DNA of 64,000 bases from Leptospiraceae bacterium. Its GTDB lineage: Bacteria; Spirochaetota; Leptospiria; Leptospirales; Leptospiraceae. Where the stretch lies: NCBI GenBank assembly GCA_016708435.1, contig JADJFV010000035.1:124001-188000 (forward strand), given 5' to 3'. The notes under the pieces were generated by a model that was not told the DNA's origin, ran no database searches, and was given only the letters and a program-made list of their open reading frames with translations. The stretch's first letter is position 1; each line of letters starts with the position of its first letter. Positions 35,797 to 43,769 of the stretch are shown one piece after another. Made by a program: the position numbers and the translations under genes.

Positions 35797-36663
35797 CTAT
35801 TTCTTCTCAGGAATCACAGAATCTAAAAAGTTTTTAATATCGTTTAAAACAATTTCTCGATTTTCAGGAAGTTCATTCATCAGCTCATGATAAAGACCAG
35901 TATAAATTTTTAAAGTCTTTTTATTGGAAGTTATATGGCTATCTAATTCGATACTTCCTCTTGCTTCAGCAATTCCATCAGCATCTCCGTGAATCATGAG
36001 AACAGGAATTTGGAGGAGCTTTGCTTTTTCAAAAATAGCATACGATAGGTGAAATAGATGATTTGCCATTTGAAAAGAAACTTTACCATGGTTGAGCGGA
36101 TCTTTCTTGTAATCCTCAACTACCGCTTTATCATGACTTAGTAAATTTACATCGATATTTGCATCTACAACAAATTTAGGAATAAATTGAGCAAAGATTT
36201 TAGCTAGCTCACGTTTAAATAATTTCTCCAAATCAAATTTAACTTTTAATGCGGGGGAACTTACGATTAGCCCATGCATCTTATCCTGGTTGTGGACTTC
36301 CAAGGCAAATTGTAAGGAAATGACTCCACCTAATGAGTGACCTAATAAAAAGAATTTTTCTTGTTTTTCCTCTGCTAGAGCTATGTGAACTAAATCAGAC
36401 AAGTCTTCAACATAATATTGAAATTGATCTACGTGCCCTCGAATTCCTTCCGATCTTCCATGACCTCTTGCATCCAATGCGTATATGGAAAAATCAGAAT
36501 CTTTTAATTTTTCTAAAATATTTTTATAACGATCACTATGCTCTCCAAATCCATGTTGTATAATAAGGAGTCGATTTGCATTCGGCTTTTTCCAAGATTG
36601 ATAAAATATTTTTGTATTGTCTACTGAGGAATTAAAGCTGCTTTGTTTGTTCGTGTATGTCAT
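35797..36663 (-). CDS. Monoacylglycerol lipase-like alpha/beta hydrolase
   Basis: A protein of 288 residues. It has the lysophospholipase/monoglyceride-lipase pattern: QHGFGEHSDRYKNILEKL (about 36-53, oxyanion region), YALDARGHGRSEG (about 57-69), the nucleophile elbow LLGHSLGGVISLQ (about 106-118), an Asp in MIHGDADGI (about 226-234) and a His near the end (GLYHELMNE, about 256-264). It hydrolyses glycerolipids or lysolipids. There is no signal peptide, so it is cytoplasmic or peripheral. It lies 42 bp upstream of the SPFH gene on the same strand, possibly in one operon. Confidence 0.9.
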   Translation of the reverse strand: MTYTNKQSSFNSSVDNTKIFYQSWKKPNANRLLIIQHGFGEHSDRYKNILEKLKDSDFSIYALDARGHGRSEGIRGHVDQFQYYVEDLSDLVHIALAEEKQEKFFLLGHSLGGVISLQFALEVHNQDKMHGLIVSSPALKVKFDLEKLFKRELAKIFAQFIPKFVVDANIDVNLLSHDKAVVEDYKKDPLNHGKVSFQMANHLFHLSYAIFEKAKLLQIPVLMIHGDADGIAEARGSIELDSHITSNKKTLKIYTGLYHELMNELPENREIVLNDIKNFLDSVIPEKK

Positions 36664-36863
36664 AATATCCTTCTTTTGGTATTATTAACAATTTTTTTAA
36701 TTTTGAGTAAATCGTATACTTAAATTTGATTGAATCTGAACAAATATTTGTTTGGTAGTCTTGTCATTCCCTGATATCTTTTAGAAGGGATCTAATTGGA
36801 AATCTCAACTCCTTCGATATGGCAAATAACATTATACTACTTTACACTGAATGGAAGGAATTG

Positions 36864-38240
36864 CTACTTTATCAAAAAACAATTCCCATTAGTTGTAAGA
36901 GGCATTACAAACATATCAAATTTTCCTTTTGAAGTATTTCCGGCAAATGCGCCCTCTGTTTGTCCGGAGATATAAATATTTTTGTTCAAACCAGTTGCAA
37001 CACTGAAACCATAATCATTGTTAGCCGTTCCATATAATTTTACTAAGAGTTTTTGACCCGATGTATCGTATTTTGCTAGAAGTATATCATATCCACCTGC
37101 ATTTGTATTCCCATCTAAAGTAGAACTATTACTTGATCCTGTAAGTATAAGATTATTTTCAGGATCAATAACAATATAACGGAATATATCATCATTAGTT
37201 CCCCCGATTTGACGAGACCAAATTTGATTTCCTGACGAGTCATATTTTAAAATCACTGCATCGCTACCGCCTAATTGTGTGTTGCCGCTTAGACCGCCAG
37301 TTACATAACCCGATATATAAATGTTTTAGCTTTTATCAATGACTATGCCGGAGGAGCTATCATCACCAGCAGTCCCAATTAAACGGGTCCAGAGTAGATT
37401 TCCTGAAGAATCGTACTTTGTCAAAAATATATCCGAGCCCCCAGCATTTACATTTCCATTTAGATTCCCGTTCGTGATACCAACTACATAGATATTTCCA
37501 CTATCGTCTGTTGCTACTGAATATGCAAAATCATCGCTTGAAGTTCCAAGCAATGTAGTCCACTGTCTTGTTCCAAGGGAATTAATCTTCATAAGAAATG
37601 CGTCTTGTCCTCCTAAGTTTGTATTCCCGTCTAAATTACCATTACTAGCACCTACAACGTATGAATTACTCGAACTATCAGTCGTTAGTCCGAAGATGAT
37701 ATCCATACCAGAAGTTCCTGATTGGTATAACCATTTTTTATTTCCATCGGCATCATAAGAAGCAAGAAACAAATCTAAACTACCCGCATAAACATTACCG
37801 TCGATAGAGCCCTGAACCGCTCCTCCCACATAAAGAGTATTTTTTGTGTCAATTGCTAAACTAAAACCATAATCGTTTAAAGCACTACCAAATTGTTTAA
37901 TCCAAGAAAGGTTACCGGCTAAATCATGTTTGGCGATAAAAAAATCAGAGGCACCAATGCGTGATTCACTATTGATTGCGCCGGACGCATAGCCAGTTGA
38001 ATACAATGCATCCGTTGAATTAAACACAGTATCAGCGATTCCATCATCTGCTTTAGATCCTCTTTGAGCTATGGCACAATATTGAGTAGGATTCAAATAA
38101 TTATAAAGAAATATGTAAGCAGTTAGTTTAGGTCTGACAGAATCAGAAATAGTAAATAGATCGCCCTTTTGCTTTTGCCCACAAACTATAAAAAATAAAG
38201 GAAAAATTATTATCAGGTTAATCATTATAATGCGTTTCAT
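36864..38240 (-). pseudogene. SBBP-type beta-propeller lipoprotein with an in-frame stop
   Basis: From ATG 38240 (start MKRIIMINLII, with GGAAATAG before it), the signal ends in FFIVCG, a lipobox. The protein then has beta-propeller repeats of about 50 residues: LDGNTNLGGQDAFLMK, LNGNVNAGGSDIFLTK, DGNTNAGGYDILLAK, each followed by YDSSGNLLW-type strands. A TAA codon (37326-37328) interrupts it after GIVIDKS, and the same frame continues NIYISGYVTGG through more repeats to 36864. This is a simple nonsense mutation or base error. The intact protein would be about 458 residues, exported. Confidence 0.85.
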
Positions 38241-38355
38241 ATATACTATTTCCATTCTATCCATTTTTAATGTTTACTTTAAGAATAAAAGCCTAAAAAA
38301 AACTCTTCTTATTTTAGTGAAATGCGAACAGAACGGCGATGACAATTCTTCAAAT

Positions 38356-39201
38356 TCATTTTATCTTACAACTAGCCATCGCCGGCAAATGAGATGTAAC
38401 CGTTTCGAATTCTTTTTGTCCACCCGTTACACTTGGAAATTTATCTAGACCTAAAACTTTTCCAGAACAATTTAATTGGGTAATCTTATCGGTGAAGATA
38501 AGATCATTTTTCTCACCCGTGAATGTAGTTGGCTCCGTGATTAGATTTTTTAGAATTTGAAAGTATAGTAGGGATTTTAGGAAATTCTCTGTGTGGTATT
38601 TTTTATCTGTATAAAAATCTCCACCGAAGAAAGTTTTTCTCTCGGAATACTTTTGATACGCAAAGTTTACAACTTTTTCAAAGTCTATAAGCTCGCTTTT
38701 GTTTCCGGCACTCGCATGAAAGGGCAATACGGAAACCTTTGCTCCATTGGTTAACTCTAAAAAGAAAAAAGTAGGTGGGGATGCAAAGTCATTTCTGGCT
38801 TCTGGATATTCTAGTGGAATCATGTCTACAACCTTGTCTTTATTGACGCAGGTTGTATTTTTTGTATGGTTTAGAATTTGATTTCTTTCGTCGAGTCTGG
38901 GAAAACTATCTGCACAGGAATAGTTTAGATTTTCTTTTGCATAAAAACTTTCTAACTCAGTGGATATATTGTCGTTATCCGTTCTAAGTCCTACTAACGA
39001 AATCGAATCACATTTTTTTGTTAATTCGATTAAGTAGTTATTCTTTCCAGTCCAATCTGTTAGTTTCTTGGGAGTTAATTTTTCTAGATTCCAAAAGCAA
39101 ACGGAAAATAAAATAGGTTTCGATTTGCCTTCGAAGTTTTCATCTACAGTAACGCATTGAGTTAAAATTAGAATAATCAGGATTATCCAGTGCTTTCTCA
39201 T
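38356..39201 (-). CDS. EEP-like (endonuclease/exonuclease/phosphatase fold) lipoprotein
   Basis: A protein of 281 residues with a signal ending ILTQC (lipobox). The order of short motifs matches the DNase I-like EEP fold: FSVCFWNLEKL (about 32-42; the motif with Asn), SLVGLRTDND (about 68-77, where the catalytic Glu is usual), VLPFHASAG (about 157-165), FFGGDFYTD (about 191-199, GDFN-like) and TSHLPAM near the end (SDHxPV-like). The expected Glu and the last Asp are substituted (R/T and S), so activity is doubtful. It overlaps the following slipin gene by 4 bp. Confidence 0.7.
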   Translation of the reverse strand: MRKHWIILIILILTQCVTVDENFEGKSKPILFSVCFWNLEKLTPKKLTDWTGKNNYLIELTKKCDSISLVGLRTDNDNISTELESFYAKENLNYSCADSFPRLDERNQILNHTKNTTCVNKDKVVDMIPLEYPEARNDFASPPTFFFLELTNGAKVSVLPFHASAGNKSELIDFEKVVNFAYQKYSERKTFFGGDFYTDKKYHTENFLKSLLYFQILKNLITEPTTFTGEKNDLIFTDKITQLNCSGKVLGLDKFPSVTGGQKEFETVTSHLPAMASCKIK

Positions 39202-40298
39202 TTCTTAAGATTTACAATAGCGGATAATTGCTCTAAGATTCCACCGCTAGAAGAAAGAGAAATCGAATTTACCTTTTCTGAAATTTTTTCAATGTATTCT
39301 AATTCTTTTAGGCGATAGAGAGTTGGGTTTTCTTCCATGAGTTTTGCTGTGTTTAATAAACTGCGAGTAGAAGCTGTTTCTTCTCTACGGGTAATGATAT
39401 TTGCCTGTGCTTTTTTTTCTGCAATCAATACAAGGTTAAGAATATCTTTTATTTCTCCGGGGAGGATAATATCTTTTACCCCCGCGAAGGTAAACTCAAT
39501 TCCGAAAGTGGATGATTTTTCTTTTAGTTTAGATAATACAAAGTCACCAATTTCTTGTTTCTTTTGTAAAAGCTCATCTAGCTTGAGAGAGCCAATGTAT
39601 TCACGAAGACTGAGTTGGAGTAAAATATAGATTTGCTCCTGATAGTTTTTGATTTCCATAAATTTCATTGGGTCAATGATTTTATACTGCGAAGTGAAAT
39701 TTAATCGGAGAGTAATTTTATCTTCTGTCATCAACTCTTGTCCATTGACATCAAGCTGTTGTTGTCTCAAATCAATTTTTACAACGTTAGTCGTCACAAC
39801 TCCCGCCCAGAAATAGTATTTGCCAGGCTTTAAAGTTGCCTGATATACTCCATTAAAATACAAAAGTCCCGCTTCGTGATTCTCAACTTGAAAGGCATAA
39901 TAATAACCCTGTAGTTTTAAGTTTGTGAAAATGGATTGTTGGAACTCTTCACTCGGAATTGGATTTCGCGTGTCGATTAATCTAAACTCATGTATCTTTA
40001 AAACATTCCAATACGCATAACGTCCTGGCTTTAGCACTTCACTTAGTAGATTATCTTCATAGTGAAGACAGATTTCAAAGTCTTTTACTTCTACAATTGT
40101 GAGTTCGGCTAATAACGATTCGTCTTTAATGAATAGATTTAAATTCTTACTTGTAAGAAATGGTTTATTCAAATCCATTCTGATGAGTTCGTGTCCTAGA
40201 AATGCGGATAATAGATGTTTTCCTGGCTTAAGAGTTTTGATATAATTTCCATCTTTAAATAAAAGTCCTCTTTCGTCGTTATGTATGAGTGTTAGCAT
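39198..40298 (-). CDS. Slipin-type SPFH protein with repeated N-terminal modules
   Basis: A protein of 366 residues. A motif of about 45 residues occurs three times at the N-terminus, each with GxYxxTLKPGKxxxW-type core: FKDGNYIKTLKPGKHLL, EVLKPGRYAYWN and NGVYQATLKPGKYYFW (about 15-31, 85-97 and 145-160). An SPFH domain follows (about 175-290), with KITLRLNFTSQYKI and GVKDIILPGEIKDIL, and a helical tail. No membrane segment is clear. A ribosome-binding site AAGGAG precedes ATG. It is the first gene of the operon with the EEP-like lipoprotein. Confidence 0.85.
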   Translation of the reverse strand: MLTLIHNDERGLLFKDGNYIKTLKPGKHLLSAFLGHELIRMDLNKPFLTSKNLNLFIKDESLLAELTIVEVKDFEICLHYEDNLLSEVLKPGRYAYWNVLKIHEFRLIDTRNPIPSEEFQQSIFTNLKLQGYYYAFQVENHEAGLLYFNGVYQATLKPGKYYFWAGVVTTNVVKIDLRQQQLDVNGQELMTEDKITLRLNFTSQYKIIDPMKFMEIKNYQEQIYILLQLSLREYIGSLKLDELLQKKQEIGDFVLSKLKEKSSTFGIEFTFAGVKDIILPGEIKDILNLVLIAEKKAQANIITRREETASTRSLLNTAKLMEENPTLYRLKELEYIEKISEKVNSISLSSSGGILEQLSAIVNLKK

Positions 40299-40324
40299 TA
40301 TGCTCTCCTTATAAAATTCAAATA

Positions 40325-40510
40325 GAGAGAAAGAAAAATCCTCCCGAAAAGAATACGGAATAGAGATTAAGATAAAACCCTAAGCACCGGTTCCAAAGGA
40401 ATGGGTGAAGTCAGATTCAATCGGTATCTGCTCTACTGCAAAGTTTTTTCCTCGGCGCTGGCAAATGCAAAGTAGCCGCAAAGGTCAGCATGAGAATTTT
40501 TCTTTCTCTC
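40325..40510. repeat. 186-bp segment bounded by 15-bp inverted repeats
   Basis: GAGAGAAAGAAAAAT (40325-40339) and its exact complement ATTTTTCTTTCTCTC (40496-40510) flank 156 bp of non-coding sequence. The segment lies between the slipin start codon and the tRNA fragment. The size and terminal repeats resemble a small non-autonomous element, but no target-site duplication was found. Confidence 0.45.
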
Positions 40511-40528
40511 GGAGTTTTGGTTTGTTGA

Positions 40529-40596
40529 CAGATCCATAGTCTGGTGCCTTAACCACTTGGCTATATCCCCTGAGAGATAGTAGGATTCGAACCTAC
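40529..40596 (-). tRNA. tRNA fragments in permuted order (3' half before 5' half)
   Basis: On the minus strand a typical tRNA 3' half comes first: T-stem and loop GTAGGTTCGAATCCTAC followed by TATCTCTC (40596-40572). One base later a typical 5' half begins: GGGGATATAGCCAAGTGGTT, with the D arm and an anticodon arm CCAGA-CTATGGA-TCTGT (40570-40528). The anticodon would read ATG; the loop otherwise resembles tRNA-Gln (TTG) with one change, and the bottom stem pair is mismatched. The two acceptor strands could pair over 7 bp (5 Watson-Crick, 2 G-U). No 3' half follows the 5' half, and no 5' half precedes the 3' half. It is a pair of relics or a permuted tRNA gene. Confidence 0.55.
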
Positions 40597-40745
40597 GTTG
40601 GATTCATACTTTGCAACCGCCAAAATACTGATTCTCGATGTAAGAGTAAAAGTAATGCTAGATCTTTTTGAAATCTAAACGTCACAGCAATTGCTAATTA
40701 CAAACCCAAAGTTAATTTCTTTGAGCTAGTGAGATTTGGCAAGAA

Positions 40746-41612
40746 TTACTTCTTTGTGAAATTTTTCTTTTGTAAGTTTTTAATTTGGTGAATGGAAAGA
40801 CCGGTGACTTCGGAAATAAAATCAGGCTTAAGATTTTTAGAAAGCATGGTCTGAGCAATCTCAATATTTCTTTGTTCAATTGCTTCTTCTTTTGATTTTT
40901 CGAGTTGGTATTCCGTGCGGGCTGCATAGTCTCTTTCTGTTTTGAGCCATGCTTCGTAGTATTCACGAGATTTCTTATCATGGGAAACAAACTTCAATTC
41001 GTCTAAAGCTTTTTTAATTTTAGGATTTTTCTTTTTTAAAGTCTTCATTTGTTCCCCCTTTAATTTTGTTGCTTCTTTTAGCAGATAAACCCAGTCATCC
41101 AAAGGACTTTGCGATGAATGGAAAGTCTTTATATATTTAGGTAATTCTATGATGTAGATGTTTAAATTATCTGTCAACAGAATTTCAGGCTTGTTTTTAT
41201 CAGAAATCTGAAAATACCATAGGAATTTTTCTTCTTTCGGGAATATTTCAAAGTTCACAAAATTGAAAGAATAAATTCTAGGAAGCTCTGAGTATTTTTG
41301 ACCCTTCGAAATTGACTTTGAATATAGTTTCGCCCAATAGTATAGAATTCTCTGGGAGAAGAATTTTTGATAAGAGGCTTGCATTTCGATCAGGAATTTA
41401 TTACCAGTCGCATCAACTGCTTTAATATCCAACACAATTACTTTTTCTGTATTCCTATCTTTTGGAATTTCTGGATTCAAAACTTTAAGGCTAACAATGC
41501 GTTTCTCCTTTTGGAATTCTGGAAAGGAATTCAGAAGATTCATCAATACATCTTCATGCTTGGAAAAAACTGCCTTAAATACGAAATCATTTGTAAGAGG
41601 AAGGAGCTTCAT
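40746..41612 (-). CDS. Rpn-family PD-(D/E)XK nuclease
   Basis: A protein of 288 residues. It begins LPLTNDFVFKAVFSK, the entry motif of Rpn/PDDEXK_2 (YhgA-like) recombination-promoting nucleases. The catalytic core is VIVLDIKAVDATGNKFLIEMQ (about 59-79), with the Asp, the E-x-Q and the preceding Lys in the expected order; QRILYYWAKLYSKSISKGQKY follows (in part YYWAKLYSK). The C-terminus is helical with a short repeat-like SIHQIKNLQKKN. These are often labelled transposases, but they are stand-alone DNA nucleases. A single gene, with no associated mobility genes nearby. Confidence 0.88.
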   Translation of the reverse strand: MKLLPLTNDFVFKAVFSKHEDVLMNLLNSFPEFQKEKRIVSLKVLNPEIPKDRNTEKVIVLDIKAVDATGNKFLIEMQASYQKFFSQRILYYWAKLYSKSISKGQKYSELPRIYSFNFVNFEIFPKEEKFLWYFQISDKNKPEILLTDNLNIYIIELPKYIKTFHSSQSPLDDWVYLLKEATKLKGEQMKTLKKKNPKIKKALDELKFVSHDKKSREYYEAWLKTERDYAARTEYQLEKSKEEAIEQRNIEIAQTMLSKNLKPDFISEVTGLSIHQIKNLQKKNFTKK

Positions 41613-41741
41613 TCTGCGCAGAATTATAGCATTGCGGCTAATGGAAATACTATTTTGAAAAAAGTTTGGTTTATTACATAGTTTGACAAGTTTTTGTCGC
41701 TAGAGCGTAATCTGATTCAATATACTTCCGATAGCCTGTCG

Positions 41742-41858
41742 TTTACTCCTCTTCGGTCTACCTGCGCTTATTTCTACGGTGATTTTGCGGTGTAAGTTGG
41801 GGTGGGTAACCGATGTTAGACCGAAGCTATAAGCGTAGCTAGACCGGGGGAGAGTAAA
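41742..41858. repeat. Imperfect inverted repeat, about 117 bp overall
   Basis: The arm TTTACTCCTCTTCGGTCTAC (41742-41761, continuing to 41771) pairs with its near-complement at 41829-41858. A second inverted pair, CTTCGGTCTA (41751-41760) and TAGACCGAAG (41817-41826), could form an alternative fold. It resembles a structured RNA or MITE-like element; no function can be seen. Confidence 0.5.
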
Positions 41859-41949
41859 AGGAAGCTGAAAGGAATCCCTTTCTAGATACTCGAAGAAATG
41901 AAATTCATTGGCTCGAATTTTTATGCTTTTTATTGATTTTGTTCATTTC

Positions 41950-41977
41950 CTCGACTATGATAAATATCATAGTCGAG
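41950..41977. repeat. Perfect 12-bp hairpin
   Basis: CTCGACTATGAT (41950-41961) and ATCATAGTCGAG (41966-41977) pair perfectly around AAAT. No T-tract follows on the plus strand. It could be an operator for the ankyrin gene downstream or a terminator for the opposite strand. Confidence 0.6.
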
Positions 41978-42139
41978 AAAATTTCAAATTAATAAAAAAA
42001 TCTTTGACTTTTTTGAAAACCATTACTCTAACTACTAACACAGATTTATAGAGGAGACGAATTTTTCAATTCAGGTAACCTATAAATCAAAAAGCATACA
42101 TATAAATATCGATTAAAAACAAGAGGATGGAAAATTACT

Positions 42140-42715
42140 ATGAACAGAGAGTTAATAAATATTAAAGGAACACATGAAAAAGTAGAATTTGAAAGTATTT
42201 TAAATGTGCACGGAAAGAACGAAGAAGGACAGACTCCTCTTCATATGGCGGCAACTCGCGGTCATATTGAGTTAGTTGCTTCGCTAATTGAAAGAGGAGC
42301 TGATCTAAATCCTAAGAGTAATTTTGGTTATACCCCGCTTCATTATGCTGCCAACCAAAGTGGTGTTGATATTGCAAAGCTTCTAATCGATAATGGTGCC
42401 GATGTGAATGCAAAAAGCGATTTCGAATATACTCCCCTTCATTATGCAGCACATCATGGCAAGACAGAGATTGTTAAACTTCTTATTGAGAAGGGAGCTA
42501 CTATCAGCAGGCAGAATATGTTTGGTTTCACTCCTCTTCATTATGCTGCAACACATGGACGAGTCGAAGCCGCTAAAGTTCTGGTTGAAAAAGGTGCTGC
42601 TTTGCATCTCGAAGATGAAGATGGGCATACTGCATTGGAACTTGCCAAAAAATCTGGTTATGCCCAAATCGCTGAAATGATTGAACGCACCATGAAGAGA
42701 TCTAAGCTTATTTGA
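42140..42715 (+). CDS. Ankyrin-repeat protein
   Basis: A protein of 191 residues with five ankyrin repeats (QTPLHMAATRGHIELV, YTPLHYAANQSG, YTPLHYAAHHGKTEIV, FTPLHYAATHGRVEAA, HTALELAKKSGYAQIA). It is a close paralogue of the protein at 33013, without that protein's Cys-containing insert. No signal peptide. The ribosome-binding site is AAGAGG. The gene ends 1 bp before the convergent ACT-domain gene. Confidence 0.92.
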   Translation: MNRELINIKGTHEKVEFESILNVHGKNEEGQTPLHMAATRGHIELVASLIERGADLNPKSNFGYTPLHYAANQSGVDIAKLLIDNGADVNAKSDFEYTPLHYAAHHGKTEIVKLLIEKGATISRQNMFGFTPLHYAATHGRVEAAKVLVEKGAALHLEDEDGHTALELAKKSGYAQIAEMIERTMKRSKLI

Positions 42716-42716
42716 A

Positions 42717-43322
42717 TTACTGATTAAAAAGCGGTTTGAGAATTTGTGTTCTGATCTCTTCCGCTTTTTGAGTTTCCCCAAACATTTTCCCCTCGTGATC
42801 GACTAGAAAGAAAGTATCCTTTGCTCGTTGTGTAATATTGTCTGTGTCGATGATTCCAGATAAAATATTAATTTTATTTTCTAAAAGGACCTTTGTTACA
42901 TGGTATAGAAGACCTCGACCCGAGTCAGCTTCGATATAAAAACAAGTTTGCTTTCTGTCTAATTCATCTTGAAAAATAAGCTCAGCACGCTCGCGAAAGA
43001 AATTTTTAATGATAGGTGCTTTGAATTCATGATTTAGAAAAAGCTCTTCTAGGCCTTTTCGTTTTGAAAAGATTGCGTCCATCATCAAACCAATCTCTAC
43101 AGCTTTTTTGGTTCCCATATTGGATTCTGCTTTGAGTCGAAGCGTGTCGATAGCGTATTCGGTTCCATTTTCTTCTACGGTTAGAATTTCTCCTGAAATA
43201 ATATCCCAGCCTAGAAGAAATATGACGGAAGCCATTCGGTGGAATGTCCCAATCTCTGTAACATCTGTCTTGAGTGTCACTAGAATTTCATCGTCTAGTG
43301 TTTTGTAATGGAAATCAATCAT
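42717..43322 (-). CDS. Tandem ACT-domain protein, GlnD-like
   Basis: A protein of 201 residues from ATG 43322 (an ATT-type start further upstream is less likely). Two ACT-type regions can be seen: an N-terminal one with EILVTLKTDVTEIGTFHRMASVIFLLGWDIISG (in part TEIGTFHRMASVIF), and a C-terminal one with RGLLYHVTKVLLENKINILSGIIDT and AKDTFFLVD, the pattern at the end of GlnD (LLYxITxxL, DxFYVTD). There is no nucleotidyltransferase or HD domain. It is probably an amino-acid-binding regulatory protein. The ligand is unknown. Confidence 0.75.
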   Translation of the reverse strand: MIDFHYKTLDDEILVTLKTDVTEIGTFHRMASVIFLLGWDIISGEILTVEENGTEYAIDTLRLKAESNMGTKKAVEIGLMMDAIFSKRKGLEELFLNHEFKAPIIKNFFRERAELIFQDELDRKQTCFYIEADSGRGLLYHVTKVLLENKINILSGIIDTDNITQRAKDTFFLVDHEGKMFGETQKAEEIRTQILKPLFNQ

Positions 43323-43371
43323 CGCATGTAAGTATTTTCTTAATACAATTATAATCAATTAGAAATTCTTA

Positions 43372-43671
43372 CTATTCTGGGAGGAACCAGGTTTCGAATT
43401 CTTTTTGGAATTTGACGGGAATGTATTCGGTGAAATGATAATTAGCAAAATCATTCTTTGCAAAAGGATCTTCCTTACAAAAATCTTTCATCGCTTCTAA
43501 GCTTTCTGCTCTTGCAATTAAGATTCCTCCATCTCTTGGATTTTGTGGACCTGAGCTTAAAAGAATTTTTCTTTGATAACCTGAATCTAAGAATTCTCTA
43601 TGCTGAGTGAGGACCGTATCAATTTTCTCTATTGGGACTTTGTATTCTAAACGGATGATGAAATGTTTCAT
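43372..43671 (-). CDS. YciI-like protein
   Basis: A protein of 99 residues with the YciI/DGPF ferredoxin-like fold pattern: MKHFIIRLEYKVPIEKIDTVLTQHREFLD (in part VLTQHREFLDSGY), LLSSGPQNPRDGGILIA and FCKEDPFAKNDFANYHFTEYIPV (in part CKEDPFAKNDFANYHFTEY). The His in QHREF and the Asp in EDPF are the conserved active-site candidates. The family has no firmly assigned activity. It lies just upstream of the ACT gene on the same strand, 49 bp apart. Confidence 0.88.
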   Translation of the reverse strand: MKHFIIRLEYKVPIEKIDTVLTQHREFLDSGYQRKILLSSGPQNPRDGGILIARAESLEAMKDFCKEDPFAKNDFANYHFTEYIPVKFQKEFETWFLPE

Positions 43672-43769
43672 ATATTTCTTAGATTTTAAAGGGTAACTTG
43701 CTCTACAAGTGAAAAATTATTTTGTTTACTTTTATTCGTGTAATAGTTTGATTTACTCTGGATGGCAAT

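Larger units (their letters stand above)
40299..40745. other. Gene-free stretch with tRNA halves and inverted repeats
   Basis: About 447 bp without a protein gene. It holds the tRNA-like halves (40529-40596) and a pair of 15-bp inverted repeats (40325-40339 and 40496-40510), both described separately. The rest (40600-40745) is AT-rich, with no further feature. Confidence 0.6.
41613..42139. other. Gene-free stretch with structured repeats upstream of the second ankyrin gene
   Basis: About 527 bp without a protein gene. It contains an imperfect long inverted repeat (41742-41858) and a perfect 12-bp hairpin (41950-41977), described separately. Its last 100 bp are AT-rich and hold a TTGACT (42005-42010) that could serve as -35, and the ribosome-binding site AAGAGG before ATG 42140. 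Confidence 0.5.

Noticed and set aside
40746..41612. Rpn-type protein as a transposase and mark of an insertion sequence
   Set aside because: Rpn proteins are often labelled transposases, but there are no terminal repeats around this gene and the motifs are those of a PD-(D/E)XK nuclease.
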